NCBI GenBank assembly: GCA_003952965.2 | Contig: RXIC02000070.1 | Coordinates: forward strand, 117,919 to 181,918 | Length of the DNA: 64,000 nt | Direction: 5' to 3' | DNA from: Morella rubra | Taxonomy: Eukaryota; Streptophyta; Magnoliopsida; Fagales; Myricaceae | Shown: one piece after another, positions 47,687-60,752 of the stretch | How the letters are laid out: every line of letters begins with the position of its first letter | Position numbering within the stretch: position 1 is the first letter of the stretch | Translations under genes and position numbers: made by a program | The notes under the pieces: generated by a model | Told to the model about the DNA's origin: nothing | The model's database searches: none | Seen by the model: the letters and a program-made list of their open reading frames with translations, nothing else

Positions 47687-48426
47687 GGAGTTGTTTGTTT
47701 TGTGTGTACAAAATGGGTTGCCTGCACTCACGGTCATGGAATGTACAGCTTCTGCCAATAAATCTAGTACGGGGAAAAACACTCCAATTCACGACCTCAA
47801 TTAATAATGTTATTAATGTCATACGATATTGAAGAAAAACTTTAGAAAAATGTACAAACCATAACTTGGAATTGGGAACCACGTGATGCCATTAAGACAA
47901 AACCCCCCGACCAAGTGATTAAATTAACTTAACTTAAACTTCAACTTCCAAAGAAGAGAGAGATAGAGAAGCATTTAGAAGGGATCCAGTCAAATTATCA
48001 AAATTAGTCAGTCATTGTGGTACAGAAGTAGTAGTTTTGTTTTGATAGCTAGGCTAGCACGGAGTTGTTTGTTTTGTGTGTACAAAATGGGTTGCCTGCA
48101 CTCACGGTCATGGAATGTACAGCTTCTGCCAATAAATCTAGTACGGGGAAAAACACTCCAATTCACGACCTCAATTAATAATGTTATTAATGTCATACGA
48201 TATTGAAGAAAAACTTTAGAAAAATGTACAAACCATAACTTGGAATTGGGAACCACGTGATGCCATTAAGACAAAACCCCCCGACCAAGTGATTAAATTA
48301 ACTTAACTTAAACTTCAACTTCCAAAGAAGAGAGAGATAGAGAAGCATTTGGAAGGGATCCAGTCAAATTATCAAAATTAAGATTGTGGTAAGAAGTAGT
48401 AGTTTTGTTTTTAGCTAGGCTAGCAC
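47687..48426. repeat. Tandem duplication of about 370 bp beside PLATZ
   Basis: Unit 1 (47687-48060) and unit 2 (48061-48426) both start GGAGTTGTTTGTTTTGTGTG and end GCTAGGCTAGCAC, and are identical for more than 250 bases. They differ near their ends by a base change and small indels. Unit 2 is the natural 3' flank of PLATZ, since its end overlaps the stop codon region. Confidence 0.9.
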
Positions 48427-49610
48427 AAAGGAGATCTATGAGGGATGCCCTTTCTTCTACTGATCATCATGCTCGCAGCCATGTCCTCGTGATCAGAAAC
48501 CCTACTAGCCGATCTTGCACACACATATAGCCCGCTTCTCTTCTTTCGGACAATCCGAGTACTGCACGCCACACTCATGTTCTCAGACCCCGATGACCCC
48601 GAAGACGAGCTCATGGGCTCGTCACAGTCGACGATTGTTGAATGGGGTGTCTCATTAGTCGTCTCCTCGTCTCCCATATTGTCTTGTGGGATCAAGAAGT
48701 CAGGACTTAGCTGTAAAGTGTTGCATGTCCTGAGGTATGGAGAGAGGTCCTTGTAGTGTTTCAGCACAAAATCCACCTATATAATTCAACGATCTTTTTT
48801 GGTTCAAAACCATACAGGATCATCATGGGCATAATTCAATTCTATGGAACAAGTGAGTTGCATTCCAAAAGGGTTTAAATTCTTATAGAGAATGAGAATA
48901 TTCCGTATAATTAATACTTGATTGCATGTGATTATAACTTATGCCTAATCTGTCTATGTCTAAGTGATCTTCGAAATCTCTTCCGGATAGCGTCTAGCAT
49001 TGAAAAGTCAGAAATTATACGATAACTAAACCATGTCACAGATAATTACCTTGCAGCCGAGAGAGCAATGGATAAAGGGTTCTTGGAGGCTTCTGTCACA
49101 GGAAGTGCAATAGTTTCCAGACCCCTTGAATTGCCTGTTCTGAGGTCTCTTCTTGATGAACACCACTTTGGCGCTATTGATTGTGTAAGGCTAATGGAGT
49201 TTCATCACAGTTTAGCAAATTTGACGTGTAAATTATATTTGAGAATATCACTTTAGAATTGTGTACTGACCTGAACATTTGAGCAGTCTATGAGCTTCTG
49301 GAGATCTTCGAGCCGGACAACATCATGGTATACATAACGACGAACCTGGAGAAGCCTATGGAAGCGATGTGATGGCAAGCAATGGGGGCAAATACTTGTA
49401 CAACAATCCAAGCAGCAAATATTTTTCTCGTTCTTCTTTGCTGTTTCATGAAAGGAGCAACCAACAAAAAATTTTTGCGAGTACAGGGCTTCCAACCAGG
49501 CGGGCTTCCGAATTCCCTAAACATCATCACAACAAAATCCATAAGTACATATATATGACCTGAAATCTCTAAGAACTGAACTAGAGAAAAAGATAAGGAA
49601 CACACACCAT
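48420..49610 (-). CDS. PLATZ zinc-binding transcription factor
   Basis: Nuclear DNA-binding protein of the plant AT-rich-sequence and zinc-binding (PLATZ) family, which binds A/T-rich DNA and usually represses transcription. Four coding exons: 49608-49610 (ATG only), 49271-49516, 49050-49190 and 48420-48776, giving 248 residues, normal for the family. The product starts MGIRKPAWLEALYSQKFFVG. The zinc pattern includes CSFH, then ICCLDCCTSICPHC and HRFH in exon 2, and CTSC...CSLGC (C-x2-C-x10-C-x3-C) in exon 3. RRYVYHDVVRLEDLQKLIDC and SAKVVFIKKRPQ are family signatures. The tail is Ser-rich with a basic RIVRKKRSG. Splice sites are GT-AG with consistent phases (all phase 0). Its 3' flank is duplicated at 47687-48060. 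The ATG-only first exon is inferred from frame: no other in-frame ATG precedes the domain after a stop at about 49715. Confidence 0.9.
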
Positions 49611-52600
49611 GATCACATAAACAGTACTTCAACCCTTTGATCAGCCTGTTATCAAAGGAGTGGTGTAAAACAGAAGAGAGGAAGCGAGAGGAAATAGGGT
49701 ATGGAGATAAGAGTACTTATGGAGGTTCACAAGAGAAGGAAGGGTATATATTTATTCCTTGGAGAGCGACACAGCATTTTGTCAATAGGGTGCTTGTCAT
49801 ATGAGAGAGAGAGAGAGAGAGCAATAAATAAAGGAAGTAAGATATGAGGGGAACGTGGGCGCTGTTCCCGTGTCTCCCATTGTCTCTAACCTTTTTAAAT
49901 TATTCTCATCTCCTTGGCTAAAGAGCTCTAGTGCTAAACTAACTAAGTTCTCCTTGAAGGAGCTACCCTAAAACTTTGTTTACCATTTCTTTCTTTGATC
50001 CTTACATCTTCATTGGTGAAATTGGTTGGAGCTAGCCAGTTGTAGTTGGACTTTCAAATTACGAAGAAAGGAAAAATATTTGCTCAAGTGACATGTTTGT
50101 TAACCTACGAGCCAAGTACTTACCCTGAAGAAGAGAAAAAAAGAAAAGCTGATAATCATCCATTGGCCGGTTTATGCAAGATCACTACATCTCCGGCCAC
50201 TTGATTGTCATTGACATTTTTGAGTCTAGGACTGATCAGCTTCACGAGTTCGTATTCTACCACTTGCTTCTTCTTCTTCCTTTTTTTTTAAGGGTAAGCT
50301 GCCACTTGCTTGTTAGTAAGAGGACCAAGTTAGCTAATAAAACACAACTTGAAGAAAAGGAGTCTCTAGCACTAAAAAGTTTCTTCTTTTCTCATAAAAC
50401 AATTATTCGTTGCTAGATATTGTCTTTCTGCACAATGCAGCTTATTCCTCTATACCAAACATTAATTATCTCTGTGACTTCTGACTGAAGTAGCAGAGAA
50501 AGAAAAGGGGTTTATGAGATCGAAGAGTGGTTAATTTGTAAGAGTATATATATATATACACATTAGAGGAAATGCAGATCATCTCCAACAAATATAGGAA
50601 TTTTCTGTAGCTTATGTGTGACTCCAATCATTTTAGCTCAGGAATTAAGTCGAAATATGATTAAATGAGTGATTTCATAGCTGGAATTGACAATAGATCA
50701 TCAGAAGGCTAAATCAACCACTCTTGAAGTTAGGGTTTATCTCACTGATAAATGAGTACTGTTCTGCCTCCATATTTGTTGTTATTTGATAATTTCTCCT
50801 TTCGTTTTTGGGTCTTAGGGCAATTTTAGGGGGGGGGGAACCAAAGGAAGCAGCTTCCATATAAACTTTTCAATTGATGCTCTTCTGCTAATGTTAATTG
50901 ATACACGTCCAACTGATCATTGGCTTCTTTTATTTATTTCTCTTTCTCCAATTTGTTGTCGGCAAGAAATTTTTTATTCTTCGTCTATTAGCTTAACCCC
51001 CATTTGGCTGTGGAAAATGTGAGGAAGACAAGAAAGTTTAAATGAGAGAAAGGTTTTACACTTAAACTTTCACCTTTTCATGGACCAATATGGTTTCACA
51101 CTTCGATTATCTGTGTCCATGATGTGCAGTAGTCCCACTATAATGCATAATAATTTATGAATTTCCATTTTGGGTTCGATTTTTATGATCCCTAACGTCC
51201 CAGCTCATATGTAGCTAGGTTGGATCTCCCTAGAAACCACTCCCCACTTCATGCATGCCCTTTGAGGGGCTCGATCTTTATTTGGTCCAAAACCACCGGG
51301 ATGCTGCGTGGTTCTGTGTTTTATTTGTCCTAGAAACCAAACCTAGCTAGAATAATCTTAATATATGTTCAAACTTCTTGTTCTTTTCTTTTCCTCAATT
51401 TTCTCGGCAACCAAGCACATAATATTCCTTAAGATGATGCAATGATATTCAACTTAACTAATTAAACTCCTAGAATGTGCTGTTTAAGAACTGTCTAAAT
51501 GTATCAAATCCCTTGTATCTGGTCAGAATCACCAATGCTCAGCTTTGCCTAAACACTAACAGGATGATCTGATAAGAAAGCCACCACAAAGACATATACG
51601 AGGGAACCCGGTTTTTGGGGACTCAAACATGGCAACATATACGACTAACCACTCCACTGAGGAGGAACTCCAGGCCATAATTAATAATAATACTGTGGTC
51701 TTGTCTCAAACATTTGACAGACAAAAACAACTCACTAAGCACTAGAAGCAAAATTAATGACCCAATTAAATTATGAGGGCTTTAGTGCTAATTTTGAGGA
51801 GGAACCTCGCTGTTTGAGCCAGCTCGATGCTCCAACTAAAATGAGTTAACGTTGGAGTTTGCAGTGTGTGTCGAAGATATTATCTTTGCATCATGATCAA
51901 TTCCCCTTAATACCCTCTTACTCTTCCATTCTATCATGCGGCGCCTCTACCTTCTGTTCATCTATCATATAGCGTGCCTCAGAATAGCACAAATCACACT
52001 ACGTTTTACAGGAAATCAGGGAATAGTGTTTATCCTCTAATCTTCTGTAGAAAGATCAATTCATCTTTCTAAGTCTACTGTTAATTAGCAGTTAGCTAGT
52101 TTTAATTGTGATTAAACAAGGGATTTGAGAGAAAAAGGAAGATGATCAGTGGCAGCTGGTAGATAGAGAAGCTCTTATGCTTAAGAAATCATTGAAGTAC
52201 GTATGGTGTTGATTCAATGACTCTTTGCATCCAATCCCTACAAAGTTCGTGAATACTCTTCATTCTAGGCTATACAAAATGACTCCGAAACCGACTCTGA
52301 CCTGAGCCCAACAAAGTTTTTAGACTACATAGGCCGAGATGGCCTGACTTCGACTAATCGACTGACTTACACTTGGTCAGAATAAAGTCAGAGTCAAAGT
52401 TGGATATTGTCTTTCCTACTCCGATTAAGTCGATTAACACCCCTACTTCATTCAAGCAATTAAAATGGATTATTCAAATCTACTCCCCACCTATATGCTA
52501 AACGCAAATGCAATATATAATCCTTCTAATAGAGAGTTTCGAACTTATGTAATACCCATAAGATCTATGACCCAAAAACAGATCAGGATTCCCTTAGTGG

Positions 52601-53195
52601 AGGTGAATCAGATAGCAGGCAGGCAGCCCTGCTAGTCCTCGATCCATTTCTCTGTAATTTATTATTGATATATTCAATGTATATGAAAAGTACTAAATAA
52701 CAAAGTTTCAATCATTTACTGCAAAAATCATGATTAATAGCCATGTACGAGAATATCTTACAGATTTTAAAATATTATAATTCAATGTTTGAATAAGTAC
52801 CTCCAACGTTCCAAACATTTATAGGTTTTGCTAATAAACTTTTTTGGTTCGGGTAAAAAGGAGACTACATAGGTATTTATCCTATCAATAAAGTGTAGAG
52901 CATAACTACTAGTAAATAAATCAAGACCAACCTTTCAAGCAAATATTTAAACTTCTTATGTAAGAGACAAGTAAATTATAGATCTTGCATAACATGTTAG
53001 AATAGTGGATTATCTTATATTTAATAACTTAGAGTCAACTCTAAGCTTTCTTCGCTTATGTTGACCCAAGCTTAAACATGAACGGAATAACTAACTTTTA
53101 ACTTCAAACCCGTACTGAATTTGAGAGAAAGAGCTACAGCAACCAACTTCCGAAGAGATCAGCATGGCGACTCCACAACAAAATTGAGGTTGTTT
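49611..53195. other. Promoter of PLATZ and intergenic DNA
   Basis: 49611-50000 is the leader and promoter of PLATZ and includes a (GA)n run at 49804-49822. 50000-53195 shows no gene. Minor items are a ten-base G run at 50829-50838 and a (TA)n run near 50546. Confidence 0.4.
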
Positions 53196-53335
53196 TACAT
53201 GGGGGCCTCCGCAAATTTCATCATTGGAGGGTAACTCATGTGAACAAAGATGCAAATTTGCTGGCACACCACTTGGCTCGTTGGGCTACCTTCAAGATTA
53301 GTTCTGAAGGCCACTCCTATTTACCTAAACCTTGA
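53190..53335 (+). pseudogene. RNase H-like fragment of a retroelement
   Basis: Plus-strand translation gives RKFHHWRVTHVNKDANLLAH followed by HLARWATF and a stop after SYLPKP. The V-x-H-V-x-K/R-x-A/G-N-x-x-A-x-x-L-A motif is the C-terminal end of the RNase H domain found in plant non-LTR retroelements and their domesticated relatives. The upstream part of the domain is absent or frameshifted. A remnant; no active product is expected. Confidence 0.6.
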
Positions 53336-55130
53336 CAGAACTACCTTGGATGTACGAGAGATTTGATCCTCCTTAGGAGTAGTAGCTAGGGGCGATAAGC
53401 CATCTTTTGTTAATCAGCGTCACGCTGTGTTTCTATGTATTTGGTTTTTCAATTAATGAAGTTATCAATCCATTATGATAAAAAAAGAAGAAGAGCAAAC
53501 CTATCAATTTGGGCAATCTTTTTCAAAGAGATCTAGGCGAACTAAGTTATGTACCTGAGAAGAAGAATATTAGACTTTTGATACCCATTTGCAACATAGA
53601 CAGAGGTTCTCCAAGACCAGATTTGGAAAAACAAAAAAAAACAAAAAATAGCTTACAGAATCCTGGAATCTGAAAGCTAGAGTGGAAGTAAACTTTTGGC
53701 TGATGGGGAGCCTCTAGATCACCAGCACCGACCAAAGAAAGTTGCATGATGCATGTGTTGGGCAAGTAACAGTCAAATCCAATTGCTTACCGACATAAAA
53801 ATCTCTCTCCAACATGAAGAGGAAAATAGCTAAGCCACCCCCACGTGCCATGAAAAGCAGCTGCAGAATGGTATTATTCAAAGGAAGAACCTCACGTGCA
53901 AGGGATCCAGGGGGACAGACTTCAAAACTCAACCCTGATGTCCAAAAGACCTAAAGCCAATACTGGTGTGTAGGGACTGACTAACCAAATATTCCTCATT
54001 CAAATCAAGTGAAGTTGTTGTCTTTTGCTTGGTGGTCAAAGGTCAGAGATCCAGACGTGCACAGAGAGGATGGGAGGGGATTGGAAGAACAAACACAGGG
54101 TGAGTCAGCGTGTGAGCCGCACGAGGGGATCTCTCTGCCTTTGCTGTGTGGGAGAGCCTCAGACCCTCTTGAAGACTAATAAAAATCTACCATCTTTGTT
54201 TAGAAAATGGCTGTCCTGTTTTTTAATGGGGTAGGGCATGTGTCCAAGAAAACAAAAAAGAGAAAAATGGATGGGCAACTTCACTAAAGAGTATTATTAT
54301 AATAGCATGCCCTTACTTTGAAGGGCTGTGTCACGTGGAGAGCCTTTTCCCCAAGACCTAAGGCTGAGGGTAAGTGCCAAGTGGGCAACACATAAGCTCA
54401 AGTCTTGACTACTTCTGTAGTAATTGGAGATACTCTCAAAAGAAAAGGAAGAAAAAAAAAGCAAACAGATTGAAGGCAGACTGGCTCACAGGGCTGATTC
54501 TCATGCATCGATCTTTTTGGAAAATCATACTGTATTCTTGGCCATGAGGGTGGTGGTCTGTCAAAAAAAGAAAAAGGAAAAGGAAAACATACTTTGATTT
54601 TCTTTTGTAGCCAATACAAGCATCAGTTGACACTGCACAGATTATGTAGAAATCTTTGATCAAAGTGTATGAGGCAAGATCCAATGTCATTAAACTACGT
54701 TTTCTTTTGGGAATAATGAATCTGATGGATTCCTTTTTTTATCAGCTGATCAACAACAAAAACGAACCCAATTTCCAATTCGTTCATGGGTTTACTTCAT
54801 GGATCAGAAAGAGCATGATACCATGTTTTTGAACTCTAAGCACCTCGGGTTCATCACTTTTTTCACATCATAATTATTAATCAATACAATGTCCTATTAG
54901 AATGGCTATTTTTGGCCAGAAAACAGACCATTATGGACAATTATTTTGTTCTAAATCTGACACTAAACTACTACACTTGTAACTAATATTAATGCTTTAC
55001 ATTTGCCCCAGTGTCATCACCTTTTCAGATCTGTTTATTTCAGGCATGTTATGCATTACATTATACAAAAAATCAGCTAAGGAACAACACAAAGCCAGGT
55101 ACAGAGAAATGATATTTCAAATAGATCAAA
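53336..55130. other. Intergenic stretch
   Basis: A minus frame at 53714-53932 reads SFEVCPPGSLAREVLPLNNT and hydrophobic sequence, possibly an old coding fragment, but I do not recognise it. Nothing else is supported. Confidence 0.35.
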
Positions 55131-58100
55131 TCATGTTTGAGGCTTCTGAGCAGAAAACATGATGAAAGATTGCTGAACTTTGCTCGAGTAGTTTGTAAGA
55201 CCACAAGATGTGCACAGGTCCTTGATCTCTTCCTCTGTCAAGTAGTTATAGTTCTGCTGAATCCTCTGCCCCCAGGACAAATAAAAAAAAAAAAGGAAAG
55301 AAAAGGAAATTCCTTAAGAGTCCGTCTTGATAGCATACACTAGGAGTCAATCTACACCAAACAAAAAAAAACCTAGATCCTATGACTGCACAAACAGCTG
55401 TCTCATAGATTCACCCATAGACAGACCCTTCCAATGCCGGTCACTAACTGAAGACCAGCAGTAGACCAAAAAGCTAACTTTTCTGGCAATTGTAAGGAGG
55501 ATGAATGAGGTATGTTACTCCACAAGGCAACTCGATGAAAAGACAGCAGTCTCACAATTCTCCAAGGGGCAAACAACTTAGACGGTTGAACATGGATCAC
55601 AACTCTGAGATGAGTTGAGTTGCCTGTCGTAAGGAACTATGATGGACTCTTTAGGAATCAACAGCCCAAGCATGAGGAATTAGTTTTACCCGGGGGGGGG
55701 GGGGTATAGTGAGGTTCTAATTTACTCATGCGAAATAGTTTCACCCACAAACTCTTCACATATATGTACACTTAAGCAACTTTAAATAAGATTATCACCA
55801 TTGCAGCTCTTTATCTACTCATCATATAGTAAAACTATCATAATATTTTCATGGTCTGGGTCAATTAGAAAGTTCAGCATGCAAATTCCAGAGGAAGATA
55901 CTATATGCACACCCATAGGGTTTGTCCCCATGACAGATCAGATTCAGAAAGTGTTGAAAAGTTTTACCCTGAAAGAGCGTAGTATTGGGGGAGTAGATGA
56001 AGTGTATCGCAGGAATGTGGTTCCTACAAAGACTCCACCACTTCGTAATATGCGAGTGATTTCTGCAATCTGACAAGAAGAAGCATTTGGAGTGTAGTTA
56101 GTTCAACAACTACCCTTAATATAGCGAGCTAGTTACCAATCCATTTAAAAGGAATAAAGAGAACATTCAGAATGCGAAAACACGGTTTTCTGACATGGTA
56201 TCCAGGCTCTTTTAACAGTCGAGGCGCGTCCAGGCATAATCATCCCATGCCACACCTGCTAGGCAGTTACACAAAGTACCTAGGGCTGCCACCAAAGGGT
56301 TGTGGCAGGATTCAAACTTGAGCAAGATTTCCTGAGCTGTTGTACATCCAATTAAAATATCGAGCTACCCACACAATCCCAATTCAAGATGGACGTGGAG
56401 TGTAACGTCAGAACAGGCTTAGAGATTGCGGAGGCAGTTTTGTTATTCTAGATAAGATCGATTCTATGGGTTATCCGAACCAAATCATTTTTGGATAATC
56501 TGAAGCTGTAGCCATTGGTAAACTTTCAGAAGAAAATTCAAGGAAGAAAGAACACTTACAGCATTGGAAGGAGACGGCCAGCAATGCAAGGCTGCACCAG
56601 CATGAACAGCGTCAATTGAACCTGATGAAAAGGGAAGCCTAGAAACATCTGCTCTTACAAGAGCAAGATTACTGCATATTGTTAGATGAAGTGTTAATCA
56701 GGACAGCAATGGCTTTCTCATCCATATTATAGAAAGAAAAATTAAAAAGATTGAATATCTAATCCTTTAACATCATATCAGCTATGACTTGATAGTGAAT
56801 GAAAGATAAATTAAACTTACGAAGTCAAAAGAGTGCCATCACTCTCAATGAAATTGTAACACTGGCGAAGCATATTTTCGGAAAAATCAAGGGCAATCAC
56901 TCCAGAATACGTCCCAGATTTGGCAAACTTTCTCGAAAACAAACCACTCCCACAACTAACGTCTACCAGAAGACCACCTTCAGCAGATTTAAAGTACTCC
57001 TGAGCCATTTGGAACTGCAGTTGATATAGAATGCCAAGTGACAAATAAATATCACGTGCATATGGACTTGGTAAAACAATGAGACACAGGGCTAGAAGTA
57101 GCTTAAGATTACTTCTAGTCCATTAGAAGACAATACAAGTTATTAAATGATACAATATCTGTTCTAAGATCAGGAGACTCTGTAAACAAACATTAAATAC
57201 AAGTTTCTTCCACTGCAGGCTCATTCTTTCAGAATCATCCCCAAGAGGTATTTAACAAATATTAACATATTGGTGAGTTTGAGACACACTAAGAGCAAAG
57301 AAAGGCGCACCTCTTCATCAGGGCCTGGGAACCCACTTCGGTTAAAATTCTGACGCCAGCCTCTTTCATACAGGAATGAAACAATTGGACTCCTACATAC
57401 GTCCAAGCACCAAAGGTAAGACATATCCAAAACAACTAGCTATATTGGGAAATCTCAAATCTAATGTCCAAAGCATGGCCTAATATTGGAATACACCCTA
57501 TGCTTTTCTCTTTCTTGGGGGTGCAGAAGAGGGGGTGGGGGGGGGGGTAAGATACCATACCTTTTGTTTAAAGGAAAATAAATAAACACCTTAAGATTAA
57601 TACATGTATTAGTTTTACAACCATCATAAGTCACGAAGTTTTATATATGGCATTTTCTGGAGAGAAAATCCATTTAGGCATACCGGAATAGCTCAGTCCC
57701 AGTTGGTTTGACTTCGGTATAGTCCCTCGAACTAGCAGTAACAGTGAGATCTAGATAGATGTCTTTGCTAGAGTATGATTTATTGCATTTTCCACACTTG
57801 AAACCAGACCGGTAAATTGCTGGCCTGCAGGTTTCACAGTTATCAAGTCAAACATTCACGCCAAAAGGAAAAATCAAATCCTAACCAGCTAAAAGAAACA
57901 TCCAGAAAAATCAAGCAAAGAAGAAGTACCATGTATCAGGATGTATTCCAACTTACAAGTTAATACCTGGAGGGCCTTTTCTTATGAGTGGTTCATAACA
58001 AATCGGGCATGCAAACAAGTCAACATCGGACTTCTGATTCTGCTGAGTGTCTAAATCCTGAAAAAACATACTTCTTTAATTCTGCATACTACATGGATCC

Positions 58101-59774
58101 AGATGGTTAAAAAGATATACGTTGAAGGTTGAAGGTACTGCGCTCCTAATTGGTTCTTCAATTGTCACTCTTGGCCAAATTTTTTTTTAAAAAAACCTGC
58201 ATTACCAACTTTATATATTACAAGGATTGATCTGTAAAACTTTGCAATGCAAAAGTTCCTGAGATCCACAAGCAGATGTCAGTCTTTCAAAGTCAATTGC
58301 TAGTTTCTTGTCCTATTCTGAAAATGTTAGGTCTATATGGACAAATCTCCACACAGTGCATGTCAAAACATCTCATTCATGATACTGAGTCAATCCACGT
58401 CTCTATTTCCTAAGAAAACCCTCCTATTCCACATGTGCTTAACATCTAGATCATGAATAAGCACCAAGTCAACAAGGATGACATCTAGAGTGATATCAAC
58501 AAGAGGCAAAATTGCCCGCATCATCAAGCACCTTTCACCAATATTCTCAGATTCATTTCCAAAGGTGAATCTAAATATGCTAATTTTCTTAACAACAATA
58601 TCTTCTACTTATGAAATGACCAAGGCGTGTGGTAATCAAATCTACATGATATCTTGAACGAACTAGTTACAACCAGAGCTTCCTTTAGTAACTTATTATC
58701 CCATATTGACTAGTATACCGCCAATATGACACTTAACATTGTACCATTGTCAGGATCAGGAGATGCATAGCCACATTTGTAATGATATCTCAAAAAGAGA
58801 AGTCACAATAGACCTCCCCACAACCCTTATATTGTTCACTTGGACCAAGCATATTCCAATCTGGGACTTCACATATGCTTATACAACTTCTTCACAACCT
58901 AAATCGGAATACTACAATCCATCATCATTCAACACAAGAATCAGCGCTTAGTGAAGCACAACATCTTTACACAGTTTACAGTCTCTAACATCTGTAAAAA
59001 GAAGGGTAATATGCTCATGAAGCGTGCCACAAATTCAAAGGTGAAGCTTGGGATAGAATACCTTATATTTCAAATACCAAACCTCTACAGCTATTGACTC
59101 TTACAGCTCCTACCCACATGCCCTCTCTTGCCCTCCCGTGCCCCTCGACACATAATATTCAGAAACAGTTCTGATATTCTACTGACTAGTTTTTTGAGCA
59201 TTTAAACAGCTTGGAATGGATATGGATGACCTTACAGCTCTTATGGCATAGTTAGAATATATTCTGCAAAGTCTTTTCATTTGCTTGTGTTACAAGTAAG
59301 GAGGATATTACCAAATATCTAAGTAGCAGTACATCTCTCTTAGCAAAAAGATACCATCTTTTTCTATGGGTCCTGTTATTATGAGCGAAATTTGATAGTT
59401 CGATTCATTTATGTTGTATCCTCACTCCGACTATGGACACCCACTTTCTCTATGGTCAACGTGGGATTTTACCGCCCACGCTTCGATAAAAAAACGAATA
59501 CATATTTGAACGATAGATCAATATCAGAAGAGGTAATCGCTATAAGACCTCTGAAAATCAGAAAATAACGAAATAAGTCCAAGGAGAAGAGGATGGAGGG
59601 ATTGAGTCTTACCGGTTCTAGAGCAACAGATGAGCTCGCACGAATGGTAGAAGAGGGGAAGCGGAGGCGGGGAGGGAATCGGGAATTATGAGGAAGGTAT
59701 GAGCATTTCTGGAATGAAGATTGGTGAAAAGAGTAGTAAAGGGACGAGGGGGCAGCTATGGCCATGAGCTCCAT
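55131..59774 (-). CDS. Chloroplast class I methyltransferase, At2g41040-like
   Basis: SAM-dependent methyltransferase of the plastid family typified by Arabidopsis At2g41040/At1g78140, substrate unknown, found with plastoglobules and thylakoids in family members. Eight exons: 59613-59774, 57957-58057, 57684-57824, 57311-57392, 56821-57014, 56560-56671, 55968-56069 and 55131-55265; total 1029 bases, 342 residues, near the Arabidopsis length. The start at 59774 gives a Ser/Arg-rich transit peptide ending SSTIRASSSVALEP; an ATG nine bases later is equally possible. A zinc-ribbon-like pair follows, CPIC and CGKC. The SAM fold shows motif I LLVDVSCGSGLFSRKFA, VIALDFSENMLRQC, VRADVSRLPF, HAGAALHCWPSPSNA and LRSGGVFVGTTFLRY. 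The end is LCTSCGLTNY...MFSAQKPQT. All junctions are GT-AG and all phases close. The final residues come from a short last exon that is easily missed. Confidence 0.92.
56183..56352 (-). mobile_element. tRNA-derived SINE within a methyltransferase intron
   Basis: On the minus strand it begins GATGTACAACAGCTCAGGAA, with an A-box-like CAGCTCAGGAAATC and B-box AAGTTTGAATCC spaced as in a tRNA gene, then CTGCCACAACCCTTTGGTGG and a 3' end near ACCATGTCAGAAAAC. It lies in the intron between methyltransferase exons 6 and 7, in the same orientation as the gene. No obvious A tail. Confidence 0.65.
57537..57547. repeat. Poly-G run in a methyltransferase intron
   Basis: Eleven consecutive G residues preceded by GGGGGT, in intron 3. 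One of five G runs of ten or more bases in the window. Confidence 0.85.
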
Positions 59775-60527
59775 CTCTCTTTCTTTCTTTCTCCTCTTCT
59801 TTGTCTTTCTATCTGTTGTGCTCGTGTACAAACCAAAATTTGGTGGTTTAACGAACTGATTCTCCAGAAGACCGTTCGTTGTTTGGTGTCGTGGGACAAC
59901 CAAGTGTACAAATGCAATCCCCAGATTCTCTCTGCTGATCTTATGGTAATATATATATATATATGGAAAAAGCCTCGAAATTGTAAGACCAACGTCTGAT
60001 TGAAGAATACATGACTAAAGATTGTGGCTTAAAAATCCTTTTTAGCCCATTTTCTTTTTGGTCTTCTAGCTCAAGCAATAAAATAATTTTAGCCATCCGA
60101 GAATTCATTCTCATGGTTGAAGTCATTTTTTTGGGCGTTGAGCCCTGTACTTAGATGTGATCATACTAGCACCTGACATGTTGGGACCTACACATAGAGG
60201 ATGATAAATAGGTGCTACTTTCAGACGGCTGAATCTTAGAGGTTGTTCGGAATCTTAGAGGTTGTTGGGTCGTGGTATTTTTTGAGAAATTTTTGTATTT
60301 TGAGAATTTTTAGGTAATATTAATTTTATTGTATGCGTGTTTTAATTATTTTTATGTAGTATTAAGAATGATGTTTGGTTGTAGAATATTTTGTATTCTG
60401 AGAATTCAAAAAAATCCTGAAGATTTTTTTAACCGAACGTCTTCTTAATTACTTTTTTAATAAGCAAAAGGGTGGAAGGGGTTGTGTACAGCCTGACTAG
60501 CACTCTCGGTATGAAAATTAGAATTTT
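59775..60527. other. Promoter of the methyltransferase gene and spacer
   Basis: Includes a (TA)n run at about 59948-59963, on the upstream side of the minus-strand gene. 60250-60440 is A/T-rich with GTTGTTGGG and CCGAACGTC near its ends and may be an old MITE. Confidence 0.4.
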
Positions 60528-60752
60528 CACTATTGCCTAATGTTCGAATCGAACCAATCTAGAAGTTGGTGAGCTTAAGGAAAGTGTGACCGAACTTGAG
60601 CGGAGATCATGTATCAATCATTATAATCATTACCATCATTATAAATGTTCACTATTGCCTAATGTTCGACTTCTCTTTAAGGAAAGTGTGACCGAACTTG
60701 ATCATGTATATGGGTCAATCATTATAATCATTACCATCATTATAAATGTTCG
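60528..60752. repeat. Tandem duplication, second copy shortened
   Basis: CACTATTGCCTAATGTTCGA starts at 60528 and again at 60650. The copies (about 122 and 103 bp) share AAGGAAAGTGTGACCGAACT and TCAATCATTATAATCATTAC in order. The second copy lacks the ATCGAACCAATCTAGAAG block but has a short extra TATGGG. Confidence 0.85.

Noticed and set aside
47604..48256. Two nearly identical 82-92 codon minus frames starting MVPNSKLWF
   Set aside because: They lie in the duplicated PLATZ 3' flank; the apparent conservation is due to the duplication itself.
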